Below are positions 9,904 to 17,323 of a stretch of 50,416 nt of DNA, one piece after another (position 1 is the stretch's first letter; each line of letters begins with the position of its first letter). The stretch comes from Nodosilinea sp. P-1105. Lineage in GTDB: Bacteria > Cyanobacteriota > Cyanobacteriia > Phormidesmidales > Phormidesmidaceae. The notes under the pieces were generated by a model. That model ran no database searches and was not told the DNA's origin. It was given only the letters and a program-made list of their open reading frames with translations. The translations under genes and the position numbers were made by a program. The stretch lies in NCBI RefSeq assembly GCF_012911975.1, contig NZ_SMDQ01000042.1:1-50416 (forward strand), read 5' to 3'.

Positions 9904-10935
9904 TCATCTCAGCTGATTCCAGATGTGGCTTGGGGGCCAGATGTCCCAATCATCGTCGAACTGGCCCTGGGTGCCAAACCCCAGGGCGGGGATAGGCGAT
10001 CGCCCCTGGTAACAGGCGGCAGCCACCGCTAGGGCCGCCTGGCGGCCAACCCGGGTTTCAAACACCGACGAAAACACCAGTTGCGGCGGCGAACATTGCC
10101 GACAAAAATCTTGCAGCTGCTGGGGAGAACCGGCGATCGCTGGTTTCACCACATATACCCCAGTCCAGCCCTGGCGGTGGCAGGCACGCAATTGGGGCAG
10201 GGTGGCCACCGACTCATCCAGGGCGATCGCGGTGTTATGTCGCTGGCTTAGCCGCACCAGATCTGGCCATTGGTCAGGGGGCAGGGGTTGCTCCAGATGT
10301 TCAATGGTGCAGCTGTGGGGATTGGCGTTAACGCGATCGCAGTGCTCCAACCAATGGGCTGCCTCGGACGCTGTCAGACCGCCGTTGGCATCGAGTCGCA
10401 GTCGGCAGTGGGACGGCAAGTCGTTGACCAGTTGGTCTAGCCAGGCCAGCTCATGGGCGACGGGAAACACGCCAATCTTCCACTTCAGGGTGCGATGGCC
10501 CAGGGCCACCCGTGGTGGCCAGCCCCCTAGCATCGCCTCCCCAGCCGGGAGTAAGCCACAGATCACGTCAGGCTCAAGACTTTCCGGCTCAAAGCAACTG
10601 TGGGTATGCCTGCTGCCCCCTCCCCTGGGCGGTCTCGGGCTGGGGTCTAACTGCCTCAAGGCCGATCCAATGGCAAACTGAGTGGCCGGCAACCGCGCAG
10701 GAATTCCCTCATCCGCTGCTAATGTCCCCGCCAGCGCCTGGCAAAACTCCAGGGCGGCTTCCAGGGTTTCACTGCCAAACCAGGGAATGGGGGCAATCTC
10801 GCCATAGACCACCCTGCCTCGATCATCCCTTAGCTGCAATAGGGCTCCGGCTCGCTCAGTCCAGACTCCATGGGCGGTTTGCAACGGCTGGTGAAACCGC
10901 CTGCGATACGGTCTAACCGTCACCTTAATGGTCAT
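9904..10935 (-). CDS. menC: o-Succinylbenzoate synthase
   Basis: Enolase-superfamily enzyme that dehydrates SHCHC to o-succinylbenzoate in phylloquinone biosynthesis; 343 residues. Catalytic elements are visible: Lys151 and Lys153 of LKWKIG, metal ligands Asp182 (RLDANGG), Glu215 (EHLEQP) and Asp240 (ALDES), and Lys264 of VVKPAI. The ATG overlaps the menA stop by one base (TGATG), so the two are translationally coupled. Residues about 97-118 are a Pro/Arg/Gly-rich stretch (SPRPPRGGGSRHTH) between the capping domain and the barrel that looks like an unconserved loop. It supplies a precursor for the PSI quinone whose phytyl tail is added by the upstream gene product. Confidence 0.93.
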   Translation of the reverse strand: MTIKVTVRPYRRRFHQPLQTAHGVWTERAGALLQLRDDRGRVVYGEIAPIPWFGSETLEAALEFCQALAGTLAADEGIPARLPATQFAIGSALRQLDPSPRPPRGGGSRHTHSCFEPESLEPDVICGLLPAGEAMLGGWPPRVALGHRTLKWKIGVFPVAHELAWLDQLVNDLPSHCRLRLDANGGLTASEAAHWLEHCDRVNANPHSCTIEHLEQPLPPDQWPDLVRLSQRHNTAIALDESVATLPQLRACHRQGWTGVYVVKPAIAGSPQQLQDFCRQCSPPQLVFSSVFETRVGRQAALAVAAACYQGRSPIPALGFGTQGQFDDDWDIWPPSHIWNQLR

Positions 10936-11843
10936 CAGCTCCAGGTGCTAAGCCAGAACCCCAGCGCCAGCAGCACCCCGCTCCAAAAGTGAAAACCAAT
11001 GGCATAGAACTTGGCCCCACTCACCTCCTGGGGTTGGTTATGGAATTGATTCACATGGCGGGCTAACCGCCAGGCGGGCAGGGCACTGGCCAGGATTAGC
11101 CCCGTCCAGAGGGGAAATGTACCTAGAACGATGGCTAAAATCGCGATCGCAAATACCGCCCCACAGGCCCAGGGCACCAGGGCCGCTCCCTGTTTCGTTC
11201 CCAGGCGCACAATCGGCGATCGCTTACCTGCCGCCACATCATCATCCACCTGGTGAAAATGGGAGCAAAACAACACCAAAGTAGTGGTCAACCCCACAAT
11301 TACCCCCGCCAGTTGACTGCTCCAGGACCAGCTTTGGGCTTGGCTGTAGTAAGCCGCCCCGATGGCTAACGGACCAAAACTCAAGAAACATAGCACTTCC
11401 CCTAGGCCATGGTAGCCCCAGCGGAAGGGCGGCCCCTGGTAGACATAGCCCAGGCCGCAGCACAGCAAGATAATGCCCAACACGGTCGGGTCTTGCTGCT
11501 GTAGGGCGATCGCCACCACCCCAGCAATACCCAGTCCCAGACAGAGATTGCCCAAGGCAAATACCAGCCCCTTATTTCGGGTCAGGTTTACCAACGAATG
11601 GGACTTATTGACATCAATCCCTGTTTCCGAGTCAAACACATCATTGGTCAGATTTTCCCAAGCGAGAATCAAAATCGCCGCCACCACAAATGTAAAGAAA
11701 ATCGCCCCATTAAAGGTGCTGGTCTCGGCATAGGCGACCGCACTACCCACCACAATTGGCATAATGGCCACGCTGTACATGGGAGGTTTAATGGCTGCAA
11801 GCCAAAGTTTACGATCCGCAGGATTCACCGAACGAGTTGTCAT
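10935..11843 (-). CDS. menA: 1,4-Dihydroxy-2-naphthoate phytyltransferase
   Basis: UbiA-family membrane prenyltransferase of 302 residues with about eight hydrophobic segments; it attaches the phytyl chain to DHNA on the way to phylloquinone, the A1 cofactor of photosystem I. The first Asp-rich prenyl-diphosphate motif is NLTNDVFDSETGIDVNKSH, and the second acidic loop is QVDDDVAAGKRSPIVRLG. A Shine-Dalgarno stretch AGGAGGAAGGA precedes the ATG at 11843. It forms a two-gene unit with menC. The substrate assignment (DHNA rather than homogentisate) is supported by the menC linkage. Confidence 0.94.
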   Translation of the reverse strand: MTTRSVNPADRKLWLAAIKPPMYSVAIMPIVVGSAVAYAETSTFNGAIFFTFVVAAILILAWENLTNDVFDSETGIDVNKSHSLVNLTRNKGLVFALGNLCLGLGIAGVVAIALQQQDPTVLGIILLCCGLGYVYQGPPFRWGYHGLGEVLCFLSFGPLAIGAAYYSQAQSWSWSSQLAGVIVGLTTTLVLFCSHFHQVDDDVAAGKRSPIVRLGTKQGAALVPWACGAVFAIAILAIVLGTFPLWTGLILASALPAWRLARHVNQFHNQPQEVSGAKFYAIGFHFWSGVLLALGFWLSTWS

Positions 11844-12067
11844 AGCGTTGTCCTTCCTCCTGCCCCAGCATATCGCTAAGCTGCGCTTCCCCAGCTAGAA
11901 ATTTATCCCCCAGACAAGGCCAAGAACGCCCCCATCTCGCCAACCACACTCCCCCGCCTCAACCCAGCCCATCCGTGAAAACCCGGACCCAGCGGCTGCA
12001 AAAGTTACGTGATTTTCCTTAGCAAATCTTTAAGCCCTCAGGTGCATATTGATGGAGAGCCACAGTC

Positions 12068-12087
12068 CTGCCTATCTAAGTAGGCAG
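12068..12087 (+). promoter_or_regulatory. Hairpin in the leader of the SSB-like gene
   Basis: CTGCCTA and TAGGCAG form a perfect 7-bp stem around a 6-base loop, 36 bases before the ATG at 12124. It is not followed by a T-run, so it is more likely an RNA-stability or protein-binding element than a terminator. The rest of the 11844-12123 spacer shows only the menA ribosome-binding region and no gene. Confidence 0.45.
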
Positions 12088-12123
12088 ATCATTGTGCATC
12101 TAACCCTTATAGGAGACTTAATT

Positions 12124-12522
12124 ATGACTAGCCGAGGCCTCAATCTATGTACCCTGGCCGGTAACGTTGCTGCCGATCCCGTCATTCGCACCGTGGAACG
12201 CAAGTCGGGGGGGCAAGCCCAGGTCGCTGAAATCACTATTTATGTCGATCGCATACCCAGCCGTAAAGACAGCGACAGCTTTATGGTCGATGTTAGTTTT
12301 TGGGAAGGATCAGCCGCTTGGCGCAAGCTGGCTTACATCAAGAAAGGGTCGCTGATCATTGTCAGTGGCACGATTGATGCCTCCCCCTATATCAGCAAAA
12401 CCGACTCCCAGGCCAGGGCTGGGCTACAACTCAAAGCCACAGATATTTTTCTAGATTCCCCTCCCCGCTCTGACGACGCCGTTAAAGCCGAGCAACCCGT
12501 CGCCGTCGGGGCCAAGTTCTAG
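12124..12522 (+). CDS. SSB-like OB-fold protein
   Basis: A 132-residue protein resembling bacterial single-stranded-DNA-binding proteins: NLCTLAGNVAADPVIRTV at the start of the OB-fold, then VAEITIYVDR, DVSFWEGSAAWRKLAYIKKGSLIIVSGTI split over the middle strands, and LKATDIFL at the end. Start fixed at 12124 by AGGAG 8 bases upstream; an in-frame ATG at 12049 lacks one. The C terminus (EQPVAVGAKF) has no acidic DDDIPF-like tip, so it should not recruit repair partners the way canonical SSB does. It may be an SSB paralogue or the small cyanobacterial SSB type. It is transcribed alone, divergent from menA, with a hairpin just after the stop. Confidence 0.8.
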   Translation: MTSRGLNLCTLAGNVAADPVIRTVERKSGGQAQVAEITIYVDRIPSRKDSDSFMVDVSFWEGSAAWRKLAYIKKGSLIIVSGTIDASPYISKTDSQARAGLQLKATDIFLDSPPRSDDAVKAEQPVAVGAKF

Positions 12523-12536
12523 AACGCCGGTACAGA

Positions 12537-12557
12537 TCCCAGGGTTCTACCCTGGGA
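12537..12557 (+). terminator. Hairpin after the SSB-like gene
   Basis: TCCCAGGG and CCCTGGGA form a perfect 8-bp stem with loop TTCTA, 14 bases after the stop codon. There is no U-tract, so it is either a factor-dependent terminator or a 3'-end stabilizing hairpin. Confidence 0.5.
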
Positions 12558-12599
12558 CGCCCCGAAGTTCATGGCCAATGGCCCAACAACTCTGGGGTC

Positions 12600-12833
12600 T
12601 TGACATGCTGTACCGATACTCTAGAGGACTTCTTTTTCTACCCTCACCATAGAAGCAGGAACACTTTTCCCAATGGTAGGCATTGCCCTACGACAGCTGC
12701 GATCGCTGGGATCGTCTTTCTTGGAAATGTTCTAAGCCCCCTGGGCTCTCTTAAGGGTAGATCACAACAATCCACGGAGGGAGCGCCGTGGATGGAGATC
12801 CAGGATGCGGAAATATCTGCATCCTGTTTTTTT
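12600..12833 (+). ncRNA. Candidate small RNA ending in an intrinsic terminator
   Basis: The spacer 12558-12855 lacks a convincing gene but ends in two successive perfect hairpins on the plus strand: ATCCACGG/CCGTGGAT at 12770-12793 and the terminator at 12801-12833. Upstream there is a further GTAGG/CCTAC stem near 12677-12692 and a TTGACA box at 12600-12605. The -10 region is unconvincing, so the 5' end is uncertain. The terminator lies about 280 bases after the SSB-like stop, behind that gene's own hairpin, so an independent transcript is plausible but a long 3' UTR is the alternative. It does not match the Yfr1 core or the SRP or 6S RNA features I know. Confidence 0.4.
12801..12833 (+). 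terminator. Strong rho-independent terminator
   Basis: CAGGATGC (12801-12808) pairs perfectly with GCATCCTG (12819-12826) around a 10-base loop and is followed at once by seven T residues. The orientation is plus, so it ends the SSB/small-RNA transcript and not the minus-strand DUF1823 gene next to it. Confidence 0.85.
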
Positions 12834-12855
12834 GGCCGTGATTGAAATTGATGGG

Positions 12856-13221
12856 TTAGGGTTTCAACTGACTTAACAACCAGTTGGCCATGGTGGCCCG
12901 CCGGGTCAGACGGGGGATTAATTGGTCAACGCTATACCCCTTAAAGCCCAATTCTTCTTTCAATAACTGCTTGTGGGGCTTAGGGATAGAACGGGTGAGT
13001 TGCACCGTGGCTGGACGACTGGCGATAAAGTCAGGCGGTTCAGGATATGGCTCAACCCAGGCGGTATCTACCCCTGAGTTATCCCAGGATTGGCTGGCGT
13101 CGTCATAGCGATAGCCCAGGTGGTGCCACACCAGACGATTGACAGTATCATCGTCCAACTGATCGTTGAGAATGGCCCAGATCGTATCGGTCGAGAGGGG
13201 AGGAAGAGACGTCATCGGCAT
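12856..13221 (-). CDS. DUF1823 family protein
   Basis: A 121-residue soluble protein that I recognise as the cyanobacteria/plastid-associated DUF1823 family from its stretches ILNDQLDDDTVNRLVW, LGYRYD, YPEPPDFIASRPATVQLTRS and ELGFKGY, with RRATMANWLL near the C terminus. Function is unknown. A start at 13215 (MTSLPPL) is equally possible; neither has a clear ribosome-binding site. It is divergent from argG across a 146-base spacer that must hold both promoters; a TAATAT at about 13330-13337 is the best -10 candidate for argG. Confidence 0.82.
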   Translation of the reverse strand: MPMTSLPPLSTDTIWAILNDQLDDDTVNRLVWHHLGYRYDDASQSWDNSGVDTAWVEPYPEPPDFIASRPATVQLTRSIPKPHKQLLKEELGFKGYSVDQLIPRLTRRATMANWLLSQLKP

Positions 13222-13367
13222 TTGGAATCATCATGTTAGATCATCGCACAGGGGCAGACCCAGTACCTTCTATCATCCATTGTCATCAGATCTTGCTAAA
13301 CCCTGGTCGTCCAAAACAAGAAACAGTGGATAATATTACCCCTGTACTGGATTAACAGGAATTGACC

Positions 13368-14573
13368 ATGGGTCGCGCAGAAAAAGTCGTCTTAGCTTAT
13401 TCCGGTGGGGTTGATACCACCGTCTGTATCCCCTATCTGATGAACGAATGGGGGGTGAAAGAGGTGATTACCCTGGCCGCTGACCTGGGACAAGGGGATG
13501 AACTAGAGCCTATTCGCCAAAAGGCCCTAAACGCCGGGGTTTCGCAGTCCTTGGTGGCTGATCTAACCGAAGAATTTATCCGCGACTATGCCTTTCCGGC
13601 GATTCAGGCCAATGCCCTGTACGAAAACCGCTATCCCCTCTCCACCGCCCTGGCCCGGCCGCTGATTGCCAAGGCCCTGGTCGAAGCCGCTGAGCGCTAT
13701 GGGGCCGATGCCGTGGCCCACGGCTGTACGGGAAAAGGCAACGACCAGGTGCGGTTTGATGTGTCGATCGCAGCCCTCAATCCCAAGCTCAAAGTCCTCA
13801 CACCAGCACGGGAGTGGGGCATGGGCCGAGCCGACGCCATCGCCTATGGGGAAAAAAACGGACTTTCCTTTTCGGTAAAAAAGTCCTCTCCCTACAGTAT
13901 TGATCGCAACTTGCTGGGGCGCAGCATCGAGGCGGGTCCCCTGGAAGACCCCATGACCGAGCCCCTGGAAGAAGTGTTTTTGATCACCCAGGCGATCGAA
14001 AACACCCCTGATGCTCCCGAATACATTGACCTTGGCTTTACCGAGGGGATACCCACCCACCTGAATGGCAAAGCCCTAGATCCAGTAACATTGGTCACCG
14101 AACTGAATGGCATTGCTGGTCGCCACGGGGTAGGCCGCATCGACATGATCGAAAACCGCCTGGTGGGGATTAAATCTCGGGAAATTTACGAGGCCCCAGC
14201 CCTGCTGGTGCTGATTGACGCCCACCGCGATTTAGAAAGTCTGACCCTGACCGCCGATGTCACCCAGTACAAACGGGGCATCGAAGAAACCTATAGCCGC
14301 CTGGTGTACAACGGCCTCTGGTACAGTCCCCTGAAGCTGGCGCTAGATGCCTTTGTGCAGCAAACCCAAGCGCGGGTGACAGGTACTGTCCGCATGAAGC
14401 TGTTTAAGGGGAACGCCCGAGTGGTGGGCCGCCAGTCTGACCTGGCCTTGTATTCCGATGCCCTTGCCACCTATAACGCCGACGACCAGTTTGACCACAA
14501 AGCCGCTGAAGGGTTTGTGTATGTCTGGGGTCTACCCACCCGGGTGTGGGCCGAAAAACTGCGGGAAGGTTAG
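13368..14573 (+). CDS. argG: Argininosuccinate synthase
   Basis: ATP-dependent condensation of citrulline and aspartate in arginine biosynthesis. 401 residues, the normal family length. The N-type ATP pyrophosphatase P-loop AYSGGVDTT is near the start; [11 protein letters not shown] and the citrulline/aspartate-binding [14 protein letters not shown] follow. The ATG at 13368 has AGGA 7 bases upstream and is preferred over the TTG at 13362. The UAG stop is the first triplet of a MITE-like repeat (14571-14678), so the repeat may have set the present C terminus (KLREG). Confidence 0.97.
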   Translation: MGRAEKVVLAYSGGVDTTVCIPYLMNEWGVKEVITLAADLGQGDELEPIRQKALNAGVSQSLVADLTEEFIRDYAFPAIQANALYENRYPLSTALARPLIAKALVEAAERYGADAVAHGCTGKGNDQVRFDVSIAALNPKLKVLTPAREWGMGRADAIAYGEKNGLSFSVKKSSPYSIDRNLLGRSIEAGPLEDPMTEPLEEVFLITQAIENTPDAPEYIDLGFTEGIPTHLNGKALDPVTLVTELNGIAGRHGVGRIDMIENRLVGIKSREIYEAPALLVLIDAHRDLESLTLTADVTQYKRGIEETYSRLVYNGLWYSPLKLALDAFVQQTQARVTGTVRMKLFKGNARVVGRQSDLALYSDALATYNADDQFDHKAAEGFVYVWGLPTRVWAEKLREG

Positions 14574-14678
14574 TACAGAAAGGCAGAAGTAAGAGGGCAA
14601 AAGGCAGAAAGGGAATCCCGCTCTAAGCAAAGGCTTGGGCTTGCAGAAGTGGGCGAGTGATTTCTGCCTCAGGTACTA
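14571..14678 (-). repeat. MITE-like repeat, copy 1 (starts on the argG stop codon)
   Basis: A 108-bp element bounded by TAGTAC and GTACTA with extended imperfect inverted ends: TAGTAC-AGAA-AGGCAGAA on the left, TTTCTGCC-TCAG-GTACTA on the right. The interior contains GAATCCCGCTCTAAGC and CTTGGGCTTGCAGAAGTG. Copies 2 (21847-21941) and 3 (about 30945-31089) align to it in the opposite orientation. No open reading frame of note; it would be non-autonomous if mobile. Similarity to copy 3 continues outside the right end (GTGGTCTGTCAA). Confidence 0.75.
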
Positions 14679-15414
14679 GTGGTCTGTCAAGGCTAAAAAT
14701 TAGGGTAAGTGCTTTGCAAAAGCCTTTTGTCTTCAGCGAAGTTGCCTCACTCGTCCCCTCCTTGGGAGGGGTGCCCGGAGGGGGGGGTGGGTCTCTTCAT
14801 GTGAAATTTTGACGATAGCGTTCCTGGGCCAACGGGGCATTGTAGCGGCCATGGTAAAAATTCCATGAAAAACCCCTACATATAGCGGTTGATGCTTCCC
14901 ACACCAAAAGTTTCCGATATAGTATGGGCAACCTGTCCTAGGTTGGTCATGTAAACCATAGCTTTTTCAGGGGGCAACCTAAGGCGGGAAGCTTTTGGTC
15001 TGTGGCCCATCTGGTTTATTCTCGTTCCCGTGCTTTGTGTGGGAGCGCTCCCTAGAGGCTCTACCTCTTCTCGCCACCATGGGGCGGTTCTGCTGTCTCA
15101 AATAGGTGTCTTGGCAGAGTGAGCGTACTAAGGAATGACGTGGTTTCAGCCCAGATCTCGATTTCTCGACTTAAGTCAGCATCCATGATTTCTGGATTCC
15201 AGGCTTTAGGCTTAAAGTTGGGTACTTCAAGACCATCTCAGGTTCTGGAGTTTTTCTCCTAGGGAAGCTTTACATCTGGATTAGAATTTGTTCTAATTCT
15301 TTCCGGAACATAAGGTTATCCCTTTGTATTCCAATATGTGTATACCAATTCCCTGTAGATTGTTCGATGCAGACAGTGTGTTCAAGGCCCTGAAACAGAG
15401 TCACAGCAGCATCT
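14679..15414. other. Gene-poor, repeat-rich spacer with possible gene remnants
   Basis: No intact gene. It holds a G-rich repeat arm at about 14753-14792 (CCCCTCCTTGGGAGGGG then GGGTGGG), shared with 19313-19397 and 49087-49116, and a cyanobacterial dispersed repeat at 15019-15070. Two short minus-strand stretches read like decayed coding sequence. About 14808-14900 ends in WNFYHGRYNAPLAQERYRQN plus FT and a stop. 15061-15247 contains NPEIMDADLSREIEIWAETT and PRHLFETAEPP before a stop. I cannot assign either to a family. Confidence 0.5.
15019..15070. repeat. Dispersed palindromic repeat related to the CTCGTTCCCACGC type
   Basis: Contains CTCGTTCCCGTGCTTTGTGT, then GGGAGCGCTCCCTAGAGGCT and CTACCTCT. 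From memory this matches a repeat found many times in other cyanobacterial genomes. GGGAGCGCTCCC is a perfect 12-bp palindrome. It forms the boundary of the decayed minus-strand reading frame ending at 15061. Confidence 0.5.
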
Positions 15415-15597
15415 ATGGAACTTGCAATTATTCTGGTTTTCGTGTTTATTATTTGGACTAATGAGGCTTTGTTTGGGAAATCTTTGGTTAAGGAAAAGCC
15501 AAAGAAAACCGCAGACGAAAAGTTTGCTGAGGCGATCAAAGATTACCTGAAAGAAGGTTTTAAAGTGAGAGTTGATTGCCCTAAAGACAACAAATAA
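15415..15597 (+). CDS. Small hypothetical protein with one membrane segment
   Basis: 60 residues. A hydrophobic helix spans about 2-16 (ELAIILVFVFIIW), followed by a Lys/Glu-rich amphipathic tail with EKFAEAIKDYLKEGFKVRVD. The composition looks like a real short protein, but there is no clear Shine-Dalgarno site, and longer frames overlap on the other strand (15270-15539, 15382-15708). I do not recognise the family. Confidence 0.4.
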   Translation: MELAIILVFVFIIWTNEALFGKSLVKEKPKKTADEKFAEAIKDYLKEGFKVRVDCPKDNK

Positions 15598-15762
15598 ATT
15601 AGTACGATACCGGGCCTCTCGCTTGACGCAAACGGTGCGTTCCGGCCAGAGCAGAAGGTTTTGCACCACCACCAGGCTGACCTGAGGCCGGGAACACACC
15701 CTGCACATAATTAAGCTTGCAGCGCTTCAACAGCGCAAAAATCAACCCTTTCAACCCATCTT

Positions 15763-15780
15763 GACAGGGCTAGCCCTGTC
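15763..15780. repeat. Perfect 18-bp palindrome
   Basis: GACAGGGCTAGCCCTGTC is fully self-complementary. It lies in the 248-base spacer between the small ORF and the kinase-like gene, about 65 bases beyond that gene's stop, so it could serve as its 3' hairpin. The rest of the spacer holds no supported gene. Confidence 0.5.
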
Positions 15781-15845
15781 CACCCTACGAAAGCTACGAT
15801 CGCTGACTTAACCTGGGGAGCTTCTTTCTCAGAAATCGTCTAAGC

Positions 15846-16613
15846 TCAGGGGATATCCCCAGCTGTTGGCGTTTCCCTGGGGAGTTGCAGGCTCCATTCT
15901 GTACCCTTGCCATCTAGCTGTCGACAGTCCAACTGTCCCCCCAGATGGGGGACAATGCGGGCGGCTAATTGCCCCCTGAATTCAGGGGAGAGATCGTACC
16001 CAGTTCGTGGCGAAGCCTCGGCTTCAGTAGCTGAAACCAACTCGGACAGGGGCTCTAGGGGGCGATCGCAGTGGAGGGTCAAGACCACCTCCTGGGAGAC
16101 TGGGGCCACATCTAGGGTAATTACGTCACTACCGAGGTCAATGGCCGTATCCACCAACATCACCAGTAGTTGCAGCAGCCACTGGCGATCGCTCCACACC
16201 ACGATCATCGAATCCACCTGGGCCACCATCAAGCGACAATGCCGGTTAAGGGATTTCATTTGGGTCAGCTGTTGCACTCGGTCTAACACCGGGGCTAGCG
16301 ATAGCTCTTGCAGGTTAGGGGTGACCCCACCCACCTCTAACTTGGACAGGCTGATCAGCAGGTCCAAATTTTTCAGCACCGTTTGAATAGCCCCATTCGC
16401 CTGGATCAGAAACTCCCGCTCCTCGGCTGGGTTCTCGCACAGGTCTTCCAGAATCAGCTGGTGCAGACTAATGATTTGGTTGATCGGGGCTCGCAATTCG
16501 TGGGAGGCGCTGCCTAAAAACGCCGCTTGAAACTGCTGCTGCTGCTGTAGCCGGTCGTAGGCCAGTTGCAGCGCCTGAACCTGGGATGGGGTAGGACCGA
16601 GGGGGTGATCCAT
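15846..16613 (-). CDS. Small histidine kinase-like protein, degenerate ATPase domain
   Basis: 255 residues from the ATG at 16613 (an upstream in-frame ATG at 16643 gives 265). A glutamine-rich helix leads into the phosphoacceptor motif SASHELRAPINQI (His38), and about 30-110 is a HisKA-like helical hairpin. The second half follows an HATPase layout, but the N-box Asn is not evident (MLVDTAIDLGSDVI), and no D-x-G-x-G or G-x-G-x-G motif is visible; only DGKGTEWSLQLP remains at the end. It has no sensor, membrane or receiver domain. It could be a phosphotransfer or regulatory pseudo-kinase rather than an active kinase. It lies 48 bases downstream of the TsaC-like gene on the same strand. Confidence 0.75.
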   Translation of the reverse strand: MDHPLGPTPSQVQALQLAYDRLQQQQQFQAAFLGSASHELRAPINQIISLHQLILEDLCENPAEEREFLIQANGAIQTVLKNLDLLISLSKLEVGGVTPNLQELSLAPVLDRVQQLTQMKSLNRHCRLMVAQVDSMIVVWSDRQWLLQLLVMLVDTAIDLGSDVITLDVAPVSQEVVLTLHCDRPLEPLSELVSATEAEASPRTGYDLSPEFRGQLAARIVPHLGGQLDCRQLDGKGTEWSLQLPRETPTAGDIP

Positions 16614-16661
16614 AGGGCAGCACAGAAAAGTGGGACAACGCAAAGGGTTGGGTCTAGTATG

Positions 16662-17294
16662 TCAGATTTGCAGGGTCACCGCCCCCTGGCGCAGAATCTC
16701 CCAACTGCTACCCGTCCAGCGGGCCACGGTGGAGGGTAGCCCCGATCCCTGGGGGCGATCGGCAGCGGGGGGTGGCTGGCCAGTTAAGGCAGGGTAAAGT
16801 TGGGCCAGGGCGTTGGCCGATAGCACTTGCACCGAGGGGAATGTCTGGGCGATCGCAGTCATGGTCTCTAGGGGCGGTTGGCCCGATCGGTTGACACTGG
16901 TGGTGGCCAGGGGGCCAGTGCGCTCTAGCAGGTAGCGGGCCAGGGGATGGTTGGGTACCCGCAGGCCAATGGTGCCCGTCTGCTGGGGGTTGATGGCCGC
17001 AGGCACGCGATCGCTGGCGGGCAGTACCAGGGTGAGCGCCCCCGGCCAGTGGCGATTGGCCAGCTGTTGCCACTGGGCGACGTCAGGGGCAGGGCCAATC
17101 ACATAAGGGCGCAGTTGGGACCATGTGGCCCCCATTAAAATCAGGGGCTTGGTCTGGCTGCGCTGCTTCAGTTGATAAATGCGATCGCCCGCCTGGGGGC
17201 GCACGGCCAGGGCAGGTACCGTGTCAGTGGGAAAGCTGACCAAGGCTTCCCGGTTAACCGCATCCAGCCATTCCTCTAATGGGACTTCAGCCAT
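16662..17294 (-). CDS. TsaC/Sua5 (YrdC-domain) threonylcarbamoyl-AMP synthase-like protein
   Basis: 210 residues. The YrdC fold is shown by SFPTDTVPALAV, the nucleotide/bicarbonate-binding QLKQRSQTKPL, HWPGALTLVLPA, TIGLRVPNHPLA and TSVNRSGQPP (family SANxSG), with PSTVARW near the end. Members activate threonine and bicarbonate with ATP to form the donor for the t6A37 modification of ANN-decoding tRNAs. There is no C-terminal Sua5 domain, so it is the short TsaC form. The ATG at 17294 has AAAGGAAA just upstream. YrdC paralogues (YciO) cannot be excluded. Confidence 0.85.
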   Translation of the reverse strand: MAEVPLEEWLDAVNREALVSFPTDTVPALAVRPQAGDRIYQLKQRSQTKPLILMGATWSQLRPYVIGPAPDVAQWQQLANRHWPGALTLVLPASDRVPAAINPQQTGTIGLRVPNHPLARYLLERTGPLATTSVNRSGQPPLETMTAIAQTFPSVQVLSANALAQLYPALTGQPPPAADRPQGSGLPSTVARWTGSSWEILRQGAVTLQI

Positions 17295-17323
17295 AATTTC
17301 CTTTCCCTCGCTGCATCCCCGAC

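Noticed and set aside
12049-12123. Upstream in-frame ATG for the SSB-like gene
   Set aside because: It would translate through the leader hairpin and lacks the AGGAG site found before 12124.
12600-12845. 81-codon plus-strand frame within the candidate small RNA
   Set aside because: It runs through both hairpins and the terminator and has no recognisable protein pattern.
15270-15708. Minus-strand frames opposite the small membrane ORF
   Set aside because: They overlap each other and the more protein-like plus-strand ORF. A short stretch (NLLLWPERTVCVKREARYRT) looks coding-like but could not be assigned.
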